64,000 nucleotides of DNA from Microcebus murinus (GCF_040939455.1 NC_134116.1:73053900-73117899), one strand, 5' to 3'; positions 1-12,370 are shown, counted from the stretch's first letter. Notes: a model not told the origin generated them from the sequence alone. Numbers and translations are program-made.

Positions 1-50
1 TTCACAGGGCCTAGCATACAGTAAGCATTCAGTAAATGTTTGCAGGCCTG
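1..50 (+). repeat. MIR/L2 3'-end fragment
   Basis: The window opens on the common 3' tail of ancient MIR/L2 elements: a 'cctagcataca gtaagc' type string followed by 'cagtaaatgttt'. Only the last part of the element lies inside the window, so the family cannot be fixed. Confidence 0.5.
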
Positions 51-1000
51 TGGAGCTGGAGGCACCTCCTCACGAGTTGCTGAGCTGCCTTGCCCGGTGT
101 GGTGCATTCTTGCAGAAGGCACCCAAGGCTAAGAGAAGGCAGCAAAGGCAGACAGAGGAGGATTCTGTCTTCTGATTCCTGTCAAGTTCTATAAACAATT
201 TGGGACTTAAGAGTTATATTTTAATACACTTAAACACAAATATCTAACTAGTTGACATTAGCAGAAGAAAGGAAGTTAGAGAAAAAAAGAACAAGAGCGA
301 CTGAAATATTCAGGACCAGATTAATTGTCTGCCTACTATAAAGCCAGGGAATGCCTTCCTGTCCTGAATAAGAAATGGGGAAAGGGGTGGCAAAGAAAGG
401 AGATGAAATTTCCATCATATGTATTTAATGAGTAATTTTAATAGAGAAACAAATGAAAGCAAAATACTGGTAAACATAATCTATGCCAACAAATGATCCA
501 GTGTTTGTGCTGAATTTCACAAATGCAGCAGACAGTGCTGCGTTTCTCACAAGTTCAAAGGGTTATCTACGAGCCGTTCTGTGGACAGGATAAAATGCAA
601 TATTTTGGAGGCCAAATTCAGACCATTTACTTAAAATCATGTACTGCTTGTATAGCTTCTAAACAGCCACAAAACTTAAAATAAATGTTAAAAGCTACAA
701 AATATTAAAACAAATCTGTAAGATGTATATCTGTTTTTCAGGAGGAAAAGAGTGGTGACGAATATTCAGATTTTGTAAAAGAAATTGCTGGGTGCAGGTT
801 TCCTTTAGCTTCGTTTCTGTCTAATTCGTAACCAATCAATTTATGATATGAGTAGAAGGAAGAACTTCCGAAAAGCAGCTGTATTTTCACAGGGATTATA
901 AAACATATTGTTAATGTTCTCGACACTTAGTAGTAAAGGTATTTCTGGCAGCACTGGGAGTCAGCCCTGTGAGGGGGACATAGCCCAGAGAGCCCACAGT
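51..1000. other. Unassigned AT-rich sequence
   Basis: No recognised repeat, gene or RNA. A 62-codon open frame on the minus strand near 738-926 has no recognisable domain and looks like chance. Confidence 0.5.
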
Positions 1001-1095
1001 AGGTCGGTCAGTTGCCTCAGAGCTGTTCTGAGGATTGGATAAAAAACCCTACAGAAAGTGCTGCTCACACTGCCTGGGACTTAGCATTTATTAAG
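1000..1095 (+). repeat. MIR-like fragment
   Basis: The run 'gttctgaggattggat' followed by 'cactgcctgggacttagcatttattaagt' in pieces resembles the core and 3' end of MIR in sense orientation. It is divergent and short, so it is given low confidence. Confidence 0.4.
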
Positions 1096-1411
1096 TAAAA
1101 ACAATTTCTTATTCCCAGCCCTTGCAATTTCTAAATCAAATTGCATGGAATAGTTTTGGAACAAAAAACTCATTATGTAGGGTGGGTCAGGGGATGGCCA
1201 GTTTTTAAAGGTCTTATAGTGTTGTGATTTGATCTCTTAAAGACTGTTTATGTAATTCTTAACATATGAATAAAATTAATAAAAGATAATACACCACAAA
1301 ACATATTATAATCTCTTGGAATACAGCTGACAACACGCTGCATGAAAGTAAACAAGACATTATCCTAGACCTTAAGGAATTTACCATCTAGTGTAAAATA
1401 GCTCTTGCCTG

Positions 1412-1668
1412 GCAGGCAGATGAAAGAATGTAGAACTTGAAATCAGAAGATCTGGGTTTGATTCCAGATTCTGGCACTTATTAGCTGGGAGATCTAGAGT
1501 AAGTTACTTAAACTTTCTGAACTTTTGTGTCTTCATCTTTAAAGCAGGAATGATAACATCAACTATGCAGAAAGTGGGTGCAGAGGAGTGAACAAAATAA
1601 TTCTCGTGAAAGTCCTTGGAGACAGAGCTTGACAGAGTTAGCCCTTAATAAACATCAGTTGACTCTGA
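1412..1668 (+). repeat. MIR SINE (sense)
   Basis: Near-complete MIR: 'gaaatcagaagatctgggttt' head, 'ctggcacttattagctggga', 'taagttacttaaactttctg' and the 3' 'cccttaataaacatca' end follow in the family's order. MIR is an inactive, mammal-wide tRNA-derived SINE. No coding capacity. Confidence 0.75.
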
Positions 1669-2001
1669 ATCTTTGTGAGCTGCATTGAATTTTACTGGTA
1701 ACTTCAGGTGACAGGAGTAAAACCTTTATCTTCATGCAATGCAGAAAAACAGAAGTAAAAATATATCAAGCACTATTCTACATAAAATGTAGAAAGACTA
1801 GACAAAACAGAGACTTAAAAAGGAAGTAAAATTATTCCCATTACAAAATATTCCTTGCTTTACATAAAGATGTTCCACTGTAAGTTTCTCTTGGGTTTCA
1901 GGCCCTTCTGTGTGTGTATGTGTGTGCATGTGTGTGTTTGTGTAAAACATACGTATACATATCTATTCATCTTTTCATACCTTTATTATTTGAGATCGTC
2001 A
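1669..2001. repeat. Unassigned DNA with a (TG)n tract
   Basis: An imperfect TG/TGTA-type simple repeat lies at about 1908-1943. The rest is AT-rich and unassigned. Confidence 0.6.
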
Positions 2002-2009
2002 GCCTCCTT

Positions 2010-2345
2010 TTTTTTTTTTTTTTTTTTTTTTTGAGACAGAGTCTCGCTTTCTTGCCTAGGCTAGAGTGAGTGCCGCGGCGTCAGCCTAGCTCACAGCAAC
2101 CTCAAACTCCTGGGCTCAAGCGATCCTCCTGCCTCAGCCTCCCGAGTAGCTGGGACTACAGGCACGAGCCACCATGCCCGGCTGATTTTTATATATATAT
2201 TAGTTGGCCAATTAATTTCTTTCTATTTTTATGGTAGAGACGGGGTCTCGCTTAGGCTGGTTTTGAACTCCTGACCTTGAGCAATCCGCCCGCCTCGGCC
2301 TCCCAGAGTGCTAGGATTACAGGCGTGAGCCACCGCGCCCGGCCT
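2010..2345 (-). mobile_element. Lemur-type Alu SINE, antisense
   Basis: A 7SL-derived dimeric Alu lies on the minus strand: a poly-T tail, 'gagacagagtctcgcttt', the right arm, the lemur linker 'ttggccaattaatttctttc' and a left arm ending in 'ccgcgcccggcc'. A short direct repeat (gcctcctt) at 2002-2009 and 2347-2354 is the likely target-site duplication. It shares two private features with the Alu at 52.6 kb: 'tcttgcctaggctag' in the right arm, and a shortened 'gtctcgct..aggctgg' segment in the left arm that lacks the 'cttgctc' block. The two therefore look like the same subfamily. Confidence 0.95.
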
Positions 2346-2354
2346 GGCCTCCTT

Positions 2355-3060
2355 AAATAACTATTTAACTATTGCAACCTCTTAGGTAAGTAAAAAGGAA
2401 GAAAAACTCATTTTTGAATCCGTGTCTACACTACTCCTTTGCTTGCTGCCCCACCCCACTGCACCTTCTCACCAATACAAGCCAGGGCAAGCAAGGAGAC
2501 ACAGCAAGCAGGGTTGCAGACCGGCTGGACTGTTCACTAAGGCAGCTACTCACACTCCATTGATTTTGCTCTTCCTGCTCCTGCTGGTAAGCTTATTGGC
2601 CCTGCTCTGAGAAAGCTGATTCAATAGGTGTCAAGTCTTCTTCCTAAGGTTTCTGGGCTGAAAATGCAATCAGGTCACATGGAACAATGGTAGGCATGAT
2701 GAAGGGGGTGTGGTTCTCCACAGGAAGCCTGAGTGAGAAGAGGAGGCTCTCTCTTCAGGAGGCCCAGTCGCTGAAGGAATGTGCTGGTCCTTTAAGACAG
2801 GTGCCCTGAGCCCTACCTGAATCAACAGGAGGTTTATTTATTTGCCTTGTGTCAACACAAACTAACCTCTGTTCCAGAGAGAGAAAAAGGAGTCCGCTCC
2901 AAAAGCTCTTAGCTTGCTACTTTAGATCCCGGCCATTCCAGAAGGGTTTCCCAACCTGCAATGGCAGGTGGGTCATATTCCCACTAGCAATGATCTCCCT
3001 ATACTTTATTCTCATTTTTTTTTTTTTTTGTTAAGAAACCAGGCAGAGTGGTGTAGTAGA
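2355..3060. other. Unassigned sequence
   Basis: No recognised element. Two short open frames (2422-2610 and 2849-3034, plus strand) start well but show no domain or conserved context. The second ends in a T-tract translated as a Phe run. Confidence 0.5.
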
Positions 3061-3420
<360 letters not shown>

Positions 3421-3427
3421 GAAAATT

Positions 3428-3580
3428 GTTTGATCCTTACTTTGGTTCTGCAACTGGCTAGCTGTGAAACAAGACTTTGAACTTGTTTTCTTTCCAACTC
3501 TGTAAAATGAAAGGTTTGAATTATATGGTTTTGACAATTCCCTATTCTCCTAAAACATTTGTGATTCTATGAGACACAGT
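3428..3580 (+). repeat. MIR-family fragment (sense)
   Basis: 'ttggttctgcaactggctag' followed by a pyrimidine-rich stretch, 'ctgtaaaatga' and the end 'gtgattctatga' match the order of MIR-class SINEs. Diverged, ancient and non-coding. Confidence 0.55.
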
Positions 3581-3639
3581 TTTTAAGTTTTAAAACCAAG
3601 ATGTATGTTATTAAAATTTGAACAAATTAAAATAAGTGA

Positions 3640-5695
3640 ATTATATGATTTAAGATGACAGAGAAATAAAACAAATCTAAAGAAAATGGGTGCTCTTATT
3701 ATGTAAGAAAAATAAAACAAAAAATAAAGAAAACGGGGTAGGAAAGATTTAAAAGACATATAAAACCAGAAATTAATGAATTAGAAAACTGTAGAACAGA
3801 TTAAGAGTTGGCTCCTTAAAACAACAATAAAGGGGCAAAACTTCTGCCAAAGGTAAAGATTAAAGCTGAGAGCAAGTACAAATACTTTAGGAATAAGAAA
3901 AGAGATGCAACCATAGGGATAGATGAATAATATAAACACTCTGTTAGCAAATTTGAAAAAATTTTTAAATTTTCATTTATTTTTACTTTTTTCTTTAGAG
4001 ACAGAGGTCTCCCTATGTTGCTCAGGTTGGACTCTGAACTTTCAGGCTCAAATGATCCTCCCACCTGAGCCACCCAAGCAGCTGGGACTACAGGTATGGG
4101 CCACTGTGCCTGGCTGAAAATTTTTAAGAAATAGATCTTATAGAAAGTTGTTACTAAAATAGCTCAAGAAAATTTTTGACATCCCAGTACAAATAACTAT
4201 GGAAAATGTTGCAGCAATGATTAAAATATAAAACACAATTTCCCCGAAGCCACTCATGCCAAATTATTTTATAAGCAAATGTTAAGGAACAAATACTTCT
4301 ATATTGCTCAAGTCATCCTGGAGAATAGAAAAAGATGGAAAGATTCCTAATTCACTTAATAAAACTCACATGTCTGTCATACAAAAAGCAGAAAAATACA
4401 GAGCCAAAGCCAAACAAGCAAAAATAGAAAACTACAGTCTTATATCACCTAGATGCAGAAATTCAAAATAAGATACTAGTAAATCAAATGTAAAGATAAT
4501 TCAAACCCAGGACACAAACATTATTATTTGTAGGTAACAGCACTATTTCCCTAGAAAATATAAAAGAATCATAAAAATCTTAAAAACTATCTAAGGTAGT
4601 TATACAAATGTACAAAGATCAATTTCTATCCTACTTAGCAGCAAAAAAAAAAAAATAGAAAATATGAAGAAAAAAGAAAAAGAAATTTTATTTACAACTA
4701 TGATGAGAAATATTAAAAACCTAAGACTGAACAAGAAATTTGTGGAAACTATAAGAAGAAAAGATATTATATAATGTTGCTGAGAGAAGGAAAAATGGAC
4801 TTTAAAAATACAGAAAACATCTATTCTCTCCAAATTAATATATAAATCAGGTGGATTTCCAGTGGAATTCCAATAGGATTTTCTGGGAACTTGATAAAAT
4901 GATTCTAAAATAATCAGAGAAATCTGAATGACACTAGTTTAATCAAGGGATCCAAGTTAACATCGCCAGTAATGGCACAAGCCAACATTCTGTTTGATAT
5001 GATATAATGAGAAGGACACAACTTCACCACTATGCTATTCCTGCCAAAAATGCCGAAGTTGAATTTAATCATGAAGAAACATCAGAGAAACTCAAAATAA
5101 GGAACATTCTACAACTGGCCTGTAGTCTTTGAAAATATCAAGGTCAAGAAAGACAGGGAATGAGGACCTCCTGTTCCATAATAAAATAGACTAATGAGAC
5201 TAAAGAACCAAATGCAACGTGTGACCCTGGATTAGACCCTGGACTTTTGGGGCTGGAAGGAGGGTGGTGATGGTGGTGGTGATATAAATACCCATAAAGG
5301 ACATTACTGTGGCAATTGACAAAATTTCAATATGGATTGTGGATCAAATAGTGTTAAATAGTGTTAAATTTTCCAAATTTTTTATAATTTAGAAAATATA
5401 CTGTAGAAATAGAATAGTCTTGACCTTACAAAATAAACCTTGAAGTACTTAGGGTATTTGTACTGCAGCTGTATCTGCAAATGATTCTCAAATAGCTAAA
5501 AAAAAAAAAAAAAAAGTGGTGTGTTTTTGTGTGGACAGAGAAACAAGAGGGAGGAAGAGATAGAGACAATGTTAATGATAAAGCAAATAGATAAAATGTA
5601 AATAATTGGTCAATCTGGGAAAGTGTATAGGGGAGTTCCTTGTAACATTCTTGCAACTCATCTGTAAGTTTGTAATTACATCAATATCAACAGTT
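3640..5695 (+). mobile_element. Ancient L1 (L1M class), sense, ORF2 remnants to 3' end
   Basis: A-rich sense-strand L1. The part near 3760-3900 corresponds to the ORF2 linker before the reverse transcriptase ('agaaattaatgaattagaaa', 'gagttggctcctt'). The part near 4600-5000 corresponds to the ORF2 segment around the 'tacaaagatcaatttctat' and 'tggaattccaataggatt' landmarks. From 5220 on it matches an old L1M 3' UTR ('gataaagcaaatag' and 'cttgcaactcatctgtaagt'). All frames are broken. It is split by a 7SL-derived monomer at 3975-4115. Confidence 0.8.
3975..4115 (-). mobile_element. Free left Alu monomer (FLAM-like), antisense
   Basis: A single 7SL-related arm on the minus strand: 'agagacagaggtctccctat', 'gttgctcaggttgg', 'gatcctcccacctgagccac', 'gctgggactacaggtatggg' and 'gcctggct'. 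There is no second arm and no dimer linker, so a free left monomer fits better than a truncated dimer. It sits inside the ancient L1 and is younger than it. Confidence 0.75.
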
Positions 5696-5790
5696 ATGCT
5701 AACTACATATAAGTAATATAAATTAATTATGTATATGTATATGTATGTAATACATATGTAATATGTGTGTGTATATATAAAAATATACTT
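5696..5790. repeat. TA/TATG-rich low-complexity tract
   Basis: Alternating tatg/tata/tgtg steps with no gene content, separating two ancient L1 pieces. Confidence 0.6.
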
Positions 5791-5794
5791 CCAG

Positions 5795-6390
5795 GCATGA
5801 AAATATGCTTTAATACCATAATAACTAAAACATGGGAGCACAAATTATCAGAAAGATTAATAAAACAGAAAAGTTGAGAAACAGATATAAGCATTAGTTA
5901 GAATTCAGAATATAATAAAGTTGAAATCCCAAATTCATAAGGAAAGTTAATCATGGGGGTAGAGAAAGATTTTCAAAGTATGGTGATGCAGACAGGAACT
6001 ATAAAGGAAAAGATTGGTAGATTTGACCATGTACATTATGAAATATGTATGGCAATAAAAACACAATCAGCAATGTTAAAAGCCAAACAACAAAACAGGA
6101 AACATATTCACAACATATATGATAAATGCAGGTTAATATTCTTAGATTATAATGGTTAACAACATAGTTGCTAGTATTGTTCCTGAACAATAGTAGATGC
6201 TCAATATATATTTATTTAATAAACTTCAACAGAAAAGTAAGCTAAGATCATGAACAATTCATCAGAGATGAATGAACAGTAACCAACAAACATATAAAAT
6301 GTCCTACATTAATAATGATCAAAGAAATCCAAACAAAACAACGATGAGATTTTTTACTGATCGGATTATCAAAGATACAGATACATATTT
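5795..6390 (+). mobile_element. Ancient L1 ORF2 remnant, sense
   Basis: The stretch 'aactataaaggaaaagattg' to 'gatttgaccatgtac', and then 'aatgatcaaagaaatccaaa' with 'gatgagattttttact', follow the ORF2 C-terminal region of old L1 elements. Around 6165-6235 the similarity is interrupted by a MIR/L2-like string ('agtagatgctcaatatatat'). Coding frames are broken; the 68-codon frame at 5953-6159 is a remnant of ORF2, not a gene. Confidence 0.65.
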
Positions 6391-6399
6391 ATTGATATG

Positions 6400-6530
6400 G
6401 AAAGATGTTCATGGACTCCTTTCCTCTTGGCCAACTCATAGTCATCTGTTAGGTCTCCTTTTCCAAAACCTTTCCCTGGTCATATTTTCTCATGATACCT
6501 TGTACTCATCCTTCTTCTCATCATAATTTA
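6400..6530 (+). repeat. L2 fragment (sense)
   Basis: Pyrimidine-rich text of L2 type ('ggtctccttttcc', 'accttgtactcatcctt') resembles the region just upstream of the L2 3' end. Diverged, non-coding. Confidence 0.4.
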
Positions 6531-6546
6531 AAATAATGATATTATT

Positions 6547-6593
6547 TTAAATATATGCAACTGATTATGATTAAATATATGCAACTGATTATG
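6547..6593 (+). repeat. Two-copy 24-bp tandem duplication
   Basis: The string ttaaatatatgcaactgatt plus 'atg' is present at 6547-6569 and again at 6571-6593 without mismatch. Being identical, it is probably a recent slippage or local duplication. Confidence 0.9.
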
Positions 6594-7060
6594 TCCCAGT
6601 TCAGGGTCCTCTGAAGCAAGGCCTGGGAAGAACTTGGGTGCTGAAGGTTTATTTGGGAGGTGATCCAAAGATACAGGAATTAGGGAGTTGGGGACAAGAC
6701 AGAGAAGGAGAAGAAACCAATAAAGGATGATCATGGAGCAGTTAAGTCTGTGGGCAACTGGGGTCACTCCTGCTGAGGACTCATGGGGAACCATGCAGAC
6801 ATGCCCACAGATTGTCCTAATGAAGGACAGAGGGCTGGGACATTTATCCACTTCGTACACTGGCTCCCATCTCCCCTGGTTAGGGGTTGCTTCTGGAATG
6901 CAACTGAGCACAGTGAGCTTCTGAGATATCAGGAAAGCTGAGGTGGAAACAAGGAGATAGGCCTTGGTGTATGCTTGAGACATGAAGGAGAAGTGTTCCC
7001 AGAGTATTTACCAAGATCAGCCGATGGGGGTGTGAGGCAAGGCACTGAGAGTGGTGGCTA
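6594..7060. other. Unassigned sequence, possibly an old interspersed repeat
   Basis: Balanced-composition DNA that reads like a known mid-repetitive family ('gaaggtttatttgggaggtg' and 'gacatttatccac'), but I cannot name it. A 151-codon minus-strand frame (6528-6983) crosses it and continues into the 24-bp duplication. Its C-terminal repeated peptide comes from that duplication, which argues against a real protein. Confidence 0.4.
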
Positions 7061-7320
7061 CTGATATCTTTCAGGGATCATGGCACAAATAGTACTTTAT
7101 CAATATCTTTTAAATTAAAAACAGCTTGTACAATATTATATTTTATATGATCCTGCTTTTTTAGTAAAAAAAAGTGTGTGTGTGTGTGCACATGCAATAC
7201 ATATAAGTGCATGTAAGACATATGGTATTGGGGAATTTACAAAAATAGAATGAAATCATATGTCACTATTTTAGAAAGATGACTTTAATGGCGACATGGG
7301 TAAATGAGTGACAGTAGTAG
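7060..7320. other. Unassigned DNA with a (GT)n tract
   Basis: A GT dinucleotide run lies at about 7163-7179. Otherwise nothing recognised. Confidence 0.5.
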
Positions 7321-7324
7321 GAAA

Positions 7325-7445
7325 AAGCACTTATGAGCCAGGCACCATGCATGCATTATTGAATTCTCACAGCAATCCTGTTGCAAGATTCTACTTCTCA
7401 TCTCCCCTGTTCCACACCTGAGTTCTTTCCATTATACTACAGGGC
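7325..7445 (-). repeat. MIR fragment (antisense)
   Basis: 'gagccaggcaccatgcatgc', 'ttctcacagcaatcctgttg' and 'tctcatctcccctgttc' follow reverse-oriented MIR (the 'gtgccaggcac ... tcctcacaac' block). Non-coding. Confidence 0.55.
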
Positions 7446-7449
7446 AGCA

Positions 7450-9330
7450 GGGAGGTGGTAGAGAGAGGCTAGATGCAGGGAGCCAGTTAGTCTCAGTCCA
7501 AGTTGTGAAGAAAGTAAGATTGTTTAATTCTTTAAATTTCAAAGGGATGGGAATACAATGAAAATACTAAAAATAACTCCACATAGAAAGTAACACTGAA
7601 GGTATTCTAAATTCATTCTTCCTTCCTCTAATGAGTCTGCTGTCTCTTCTAAGCAGACTGTGAAACCTCTGTTAGTAGGTTTATTTTTTTAAACGTTTTT
7701 GTCATATAATAAGTGGCTTAAATGTCTTGTGGTTAAATGACAATCTTCTTTAAATTTAGCTCAATTTTTTCAAAACTATATCAAATAATATGTGAGGCAT
7801 GGATTAGATATTTCAGAGACAGCTCTTTGCTGCCTAAGTCAAATAATCAGTAATTTAGATCTTTTAAAATTTTTCTTTACATAGTAGTTTATGATAACCA
7901 TATTAAACTATTTTTAATATGGTCATTAAATTTTCTACTCACTTTAAGGCCATAGTAAATATCTTGCAAAAAGGTACCAAGAATAATTTTTTTCGCCTTT
8001 TATATGTGGATAAATACATCTACCGTTCAAAGAACCAAATAGAGAAATGAAAGTAAGTACAAATTCATTCTCAGAAGGAAATGTATGACCATGAAGATTG
8101 GTTTGAGTGTGACAGGATCCTTTTTGGACATTTGCCACTTTTCTCCAAGTCTATTTTCTATCTTGAGGTATGCACGAGTTTGGAAAGTCAAGTCAACCAG
8201 ATTTCTGAAAATTTGAGTGTGGCTGTTCAGCTACTACAATTCAAATTCATACAAACACTAGTTGCTATTTACTCTGGGTTAGATAAGCAGGAAATATATT
8301 TTTAGAAAGTGAAACTTTATAGTTAATGTGAAGAGCCTAGAAAAGTCATGGAAGAGAAGGAGTCTACATGTTTTTCAAAATAAGCTTCTTCTAGTTTTTT
8401 GAATTTTTTTTTTTTTTTTTTTTTTTTGCTTTTTCCACCTTCCAAAATTTCAATTCTGTAGACAACTTTAGCTCATCCTGCTTAGAGGTTTGGCAATTCA
8501 GTTTGTAGCAAGATTCCAGTTGGCCCAATGTAGCACAGAATAGTGTGCTAAACTCTTAAAAACAAACTGAAGAATAGCATAGCCCATTTTTTTCCTTTCA
8601 CCAAAATAAAGGGAGGTCTTTGGAAAGAGGAAAAAGGATACAGTAGTAGTAATGTGCATCTTTTGAAGAAAAATGGATGCATGGGGAAAATAACCTTTAT
8701 CTTAGTTCTAGCACATCTCTCAATCATTTCCTAGTACCTAATGTTCTCTTCTTGGGTAAACTGCATAGTTAGGCATAAACTGATTAAATGCTTTAGTGTA
8801 GTGATCTGTGCCATTTCTTTGAGAACTGTGTTACTTTCAATATGGAACTGCTTTTCCACTATGCCATAAAGGAAAAAAAAATCTTGGTATATACTTTTCA
8901 TAATCTTTCTGCTTTTGTGACAATTCTGTTTAGACTTGAGTTAGAGCCTTCTTTGAAATGTTTGGTGATGACAGTTTGCAAGCAACATACTACTAAAGAT
9001 AAATGGCATTCAATTTGAATTAAGAATTCCTTTTACTTGTTTTGCAATGGTAGAGGCCACTTACCTTGCTCTTCAAAGAGTAATTCAGTTTCTATCATCT
9101 CATGTGCTAGGAACAAACCAGCACACATTCAAAGACTTCTTTCTACTTAGCAACCTGAGAAATGTCATTCCAAGATGAATATGATTCAGCTCCAACCCTT
9201 AAAATTTTTACTGAAAGCTCTATTCCAATAGCAAATGGAAACATCTGTGTGATGTCAGCCTCCAATTTTATAATTTATAGAGCAAATTTTTGACCTTTCA
9301 AAAGAAAAATCTTCTTTACCCATAGGACAC
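7450..9330. other. Unassigned AT-rich sequence
   Basis: I see no gene, RNA or named repeat. A long T-tract at about 8403-8427 is not followed by a recognisable SINE or LINE body. Short open frames (7944-8138 minus, 8081-8305 plus) overlap each other on opposite strands and show no domain. Confidence 0.5.
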
Positions 9331-9334
9331 ATAC

Positions 9335-9500
9335 TAAAATCAAACAGTATTTATTGAATGACTATTTTGTACAAGGCAATGCCTTAATAAAAGTGCATTA
9401 AGACACTAAGACATAGTTGCTGTTCTTAGGAATCTAAACTCTATACTGGGAGATATGATATAAAAGTATGAACATATCAATAATAATCTAAAACCTAAAT
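9335..9500 (-). repeat. L2 3'-end fragment (antisense)
   Basis: 'cagtatttattgaatgacta' with 'acaaggcaatgcct', 'gctgttcttaggaatctaa' and a 'tactgggagatatgat' segment follow reverse-oriented L2 3' end (tattgag...gtgccaggc...cctc.tggagctta). Ancient and inactive. Confidence 0.55.
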
Positions 9501-10295
9501 GATATTTCACAAGATGCAAGTGACAGTTCAAAGTACGTGTGGAAGAACTATCATAAATCAATACATGATTCATTTCAGAATGAATCACAGAGATAGCGGG
9601 TGCTATATGAGTTGAAAGTAAACAATGATTACTTCATTTTGGGATGGGCAGGAAAATATTAACGGAAAACGACTAACTAGCAACAGGATGTCAAAAAACA
9701 GATAGGATTTATATTGGCAGAGAAACATGAAGAGAACATTCTGGAAGTGGCGATGGTGGAAGCTGAAGTGTGGAGGCAGAAAGCATTTCAGGCCATTCCA
9801 GCTGCTCACTGTCTGCTCTCACTGTCTGCCTACCTCTTTATGTTAGCAATGAAGAAAACAGTGAGTATGTCTTTATTTAGTAAAAGATTCAACATTTTTC
9901 GGTATAACTAGATACACCAGAGCTAAAATAAATTATCCCAAATAGCAAGGTGTATAAAATGACAAAACCACCGGCTGCCATTAAAGTTGCCTTAATTATA
10001 GCTACTAGTTGCTCAGTATAAGCAATAGGCATATTTAGAGCAATGAAAAGTAGTCCTAAATTCAGAATGCATTGGTAAATGTTGCCTGTAATATCTATTC
10101 ACAAGTGCTCTTCCCACCTCCACCTCCACGAGATGGCATAACTGCCTGAAACCAAGAACAGGTTAGGCGTCCATTTGGTAGAACGCCAATGATTCCTAGA
10201 CCCATGGTGTGTCTTGAAATTTTATGTATGTAAAAATCAGCAGAGGAACTTTTCAAAATGCAGATTTTTTGATAGGTCCATGGTGGGGCCTGAGA
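9500..10295. other. Unassigned sequence
   Basis: No recognised element. Small open frames on both strands around 9600-9910 overlap and look like chance. Confidence 0.5.
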
Positions 10296-10299
10296 TTAA

Positions 10300-10460
10300 T
10301 AACATACTTATTCTGATCATTTATAATGTCCCCCTTCCCATTAGAGAACCTCTAGGAGGGCAGGGATCTTTGTCTATTTTGTTCATTGATGTATCCCAAG
10401 CACCTAGAACAGCGTCTGGTACATGTGAGGCACTCAGTCATTATGTGTTGAATGAGTGAA
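10300..10460 (+). repeat. L2 3'-end (sense)
   Basis: A good L2 3' end: 'aggagggcagggatctttgt', 'tgatgtatcccaagcaccta', 'gaacagcgtctggtacatgt' and a terminal 'gttgaatgagtgaa'. The 81-codon frame over this stretch is repeat-derived. Confidence 0.75.
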
Positions 10461-11105
10461 CAGGATCACCTGCAATCCCCACACTGAGCGGGGTGGGGAT
10501 ACCAATTCTGACTTTAAGGGCTTAGTCTTTCTAAAGGCACACTGCTGACCCTTTAAGATTGAGACACCTGTGTGGAAGAGACAGAGATGGCCAGGAGGCC
10601 AGAGGTGTGTGCTGGGTCATGTTTAGAGTCACTGCCTTCCCGTAGGGCACAGCTTGCCTTGGGCTCCAGCCTTCCCTTGCCCAACTCTAACAGGCATTAG
10701 GTTGGACGTGGCATAGATTTCAGCCTACGCCCCAGCTTCCTGTGATTTTCCTGTCCACCAGCTGTGATGCTCCCTGGGTTGTTCATGCCTACAGCCTTGT
10801 ATCCTTCTGTGTCACCAAGTCTTCATCCAAATTTTGCTTTCTTTAAAACTCTGTGTGGTTTGGCTTAAGACCTGAATTCTATATTACCCTGGCGGTTGAC
10901 CTTCTAAGCTTTGGCAAACTTGAAAGAGTTAGGCGTTGATGTGGCATCCAGCTCCAAATCCCATTGTTAACCCATGAACTCCTAAAAATCATAAGTCTTG
11001 GACTTACCACAAGGGTCACGGGAGTTTTGAGCAATAGCATGAGTATCTGTAAGGCCTATATGTTACACCTTTGTAACTGGGGAGGCTGAGCTCCTTTTCA
11101 TAACC
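10460..11105. other. Unassigned sequence
   Basis: Balanced composition, no open frame of note, no recognised repeat. Confidence 0.5.
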
Positions 11106-11109
11106 AATT

Positions 11110-12370
11110 AAATTTTTTTTCTGTGTTTTACATTCATTTTCTTTGCCCAATTTTGTAGTAGGCTGTTTCTATATCTTATTGATTTGTGGTTTTAAAATAT
11201 ATTCTGGGCTGGGTGTGGGTGGCTCATGCCTATAATCATAGCACTTTGGGAGGCCAAAGTGGGAGGATTGCTTGTGGCCAGATGTTTGAGACCACCTGAA
11301 CAAGAGTAACACCCCATCTCTCAAAAAAATTGACAAATTAGCTGGCACAGTGGTACACATTTATAGGTCCAGGTACGGGAGGCTGAGGCAGGAGGATCAC
11401 TTGAGCCCAGGAGTTTGAGGTTGTGAGCTATGATGATGCTGCTGCACTGTAGCTGGGGTGACAGAGTGAGACCATATCTCAATATATATATTCTGGATAC
11501 TATTTATCAAGTATATCCAATGCAAATATTTTCTCCCATTATGTTGCTTAACATTTCATTTTGAGCAGACATCCTTAATTTTAATCTGGTCAGACTTATC
11601 AATTGTGATTGTGCTTTCTATGTCCTGTCTGAGAAATCTTCCCATAATATGAGATTTTGAAGGTGTTTTCCTTATGTTTTTGTTGTTTCCACTTAGTTTT
11701 TTATCCATTTGAAATTTACTTTTGTATGTTATATAAGATTAATACATATATAACATATATATATACTAATTTATATATATTCTCATATAGAAAACCAAAT
11801 GTTCCAGCATCATTACTAAGTATCAATCATTTCCCCTACGTGATCTACATTGCCAACATCAAGTGCCTTTTATCAGATTTCTATATACACATAAATATGC
11901 TCTGTGTTCTGTATTTTGTTCTATGTTTCTATCCCTGCACCAATACTAATCTGACTAAATTAATATGGCTTTAAAATATGTTTTGATATCTTACAGAGCA
12001 AGCTTCTCCAGATAGGTCTTCAGACATGCCCTAAGTATTTCTTTTTGGTGCTTTCTATATGAATTTTAGGATCAGCTTGTAACATTCCACATTCTCACAC
12101 ACCCACACAAAACCTACTTGGAGTTTTATTGGAATTGTATTGAGTTTTAAAATCAATTTGATAAAAACTGACTTTGATATTGAGTCTTTCCCTCTAAGAA
12201 TGTGATATATCTCTCTTGTATTTACATCTTTTTATTGGTATGTGCTTCAGTAATATTTTATAGTTTTCTTCATAAGGACTTGAATATCATTTATATTTAT
12301 TCCTAGGTACTTCTTAGCTTTTGTTATTATTGTGAATGAGACCTTTATTTTCCCTCATTACTTAACCCTG
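11110..12370 (-). mobile_element. Ancient L1 (L1M class) ORF2 remnant, antisense
   Basis: Reads as reverse-oriented L1 ORF2 around and after the twin-priming-prone C-terminal half: 'tttgcccaattttgtagtag', 'gcaaatattttctcccatta', 'gaattttaggatcagcttgt', 'attggaattgtattgagttt', 'gaatgtgatatatctctct' and 'tattcctaggtacttcttag' occur in the expected order. Every frame is interrupted. It is split at 11197-11496 by an older Alu and contains an AT-rich low-complexity patch at about 11740-11785. Confidence 0.8.
11197..11496 (+). mobile_element. Old Alu SINE (J-like), sense, inside ancient L1
   Basis: The Alu body is at 11208-11485: 'gctgggtgtgggtggctcat', 'gcactttgggaggccaaagt', 'gagcccaggagtttgaggtt' and 'gacagagtgagaccatatct'. 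It lacks the lemur ttggccaattaattt linker, so it belongs to the earlier Alu layer. The perfect 11-bp direct repeat atatattctgg at 11197-11207 and 11486-11496 marks the target site within the L1. Confidence 0.9.

Noticed and set aside
6528..6983. 151-codon minus-strand frame
   Set aside because: Its C-terminus is translated from an exact 24-bp tandem duplication and the rest lacks any domain.
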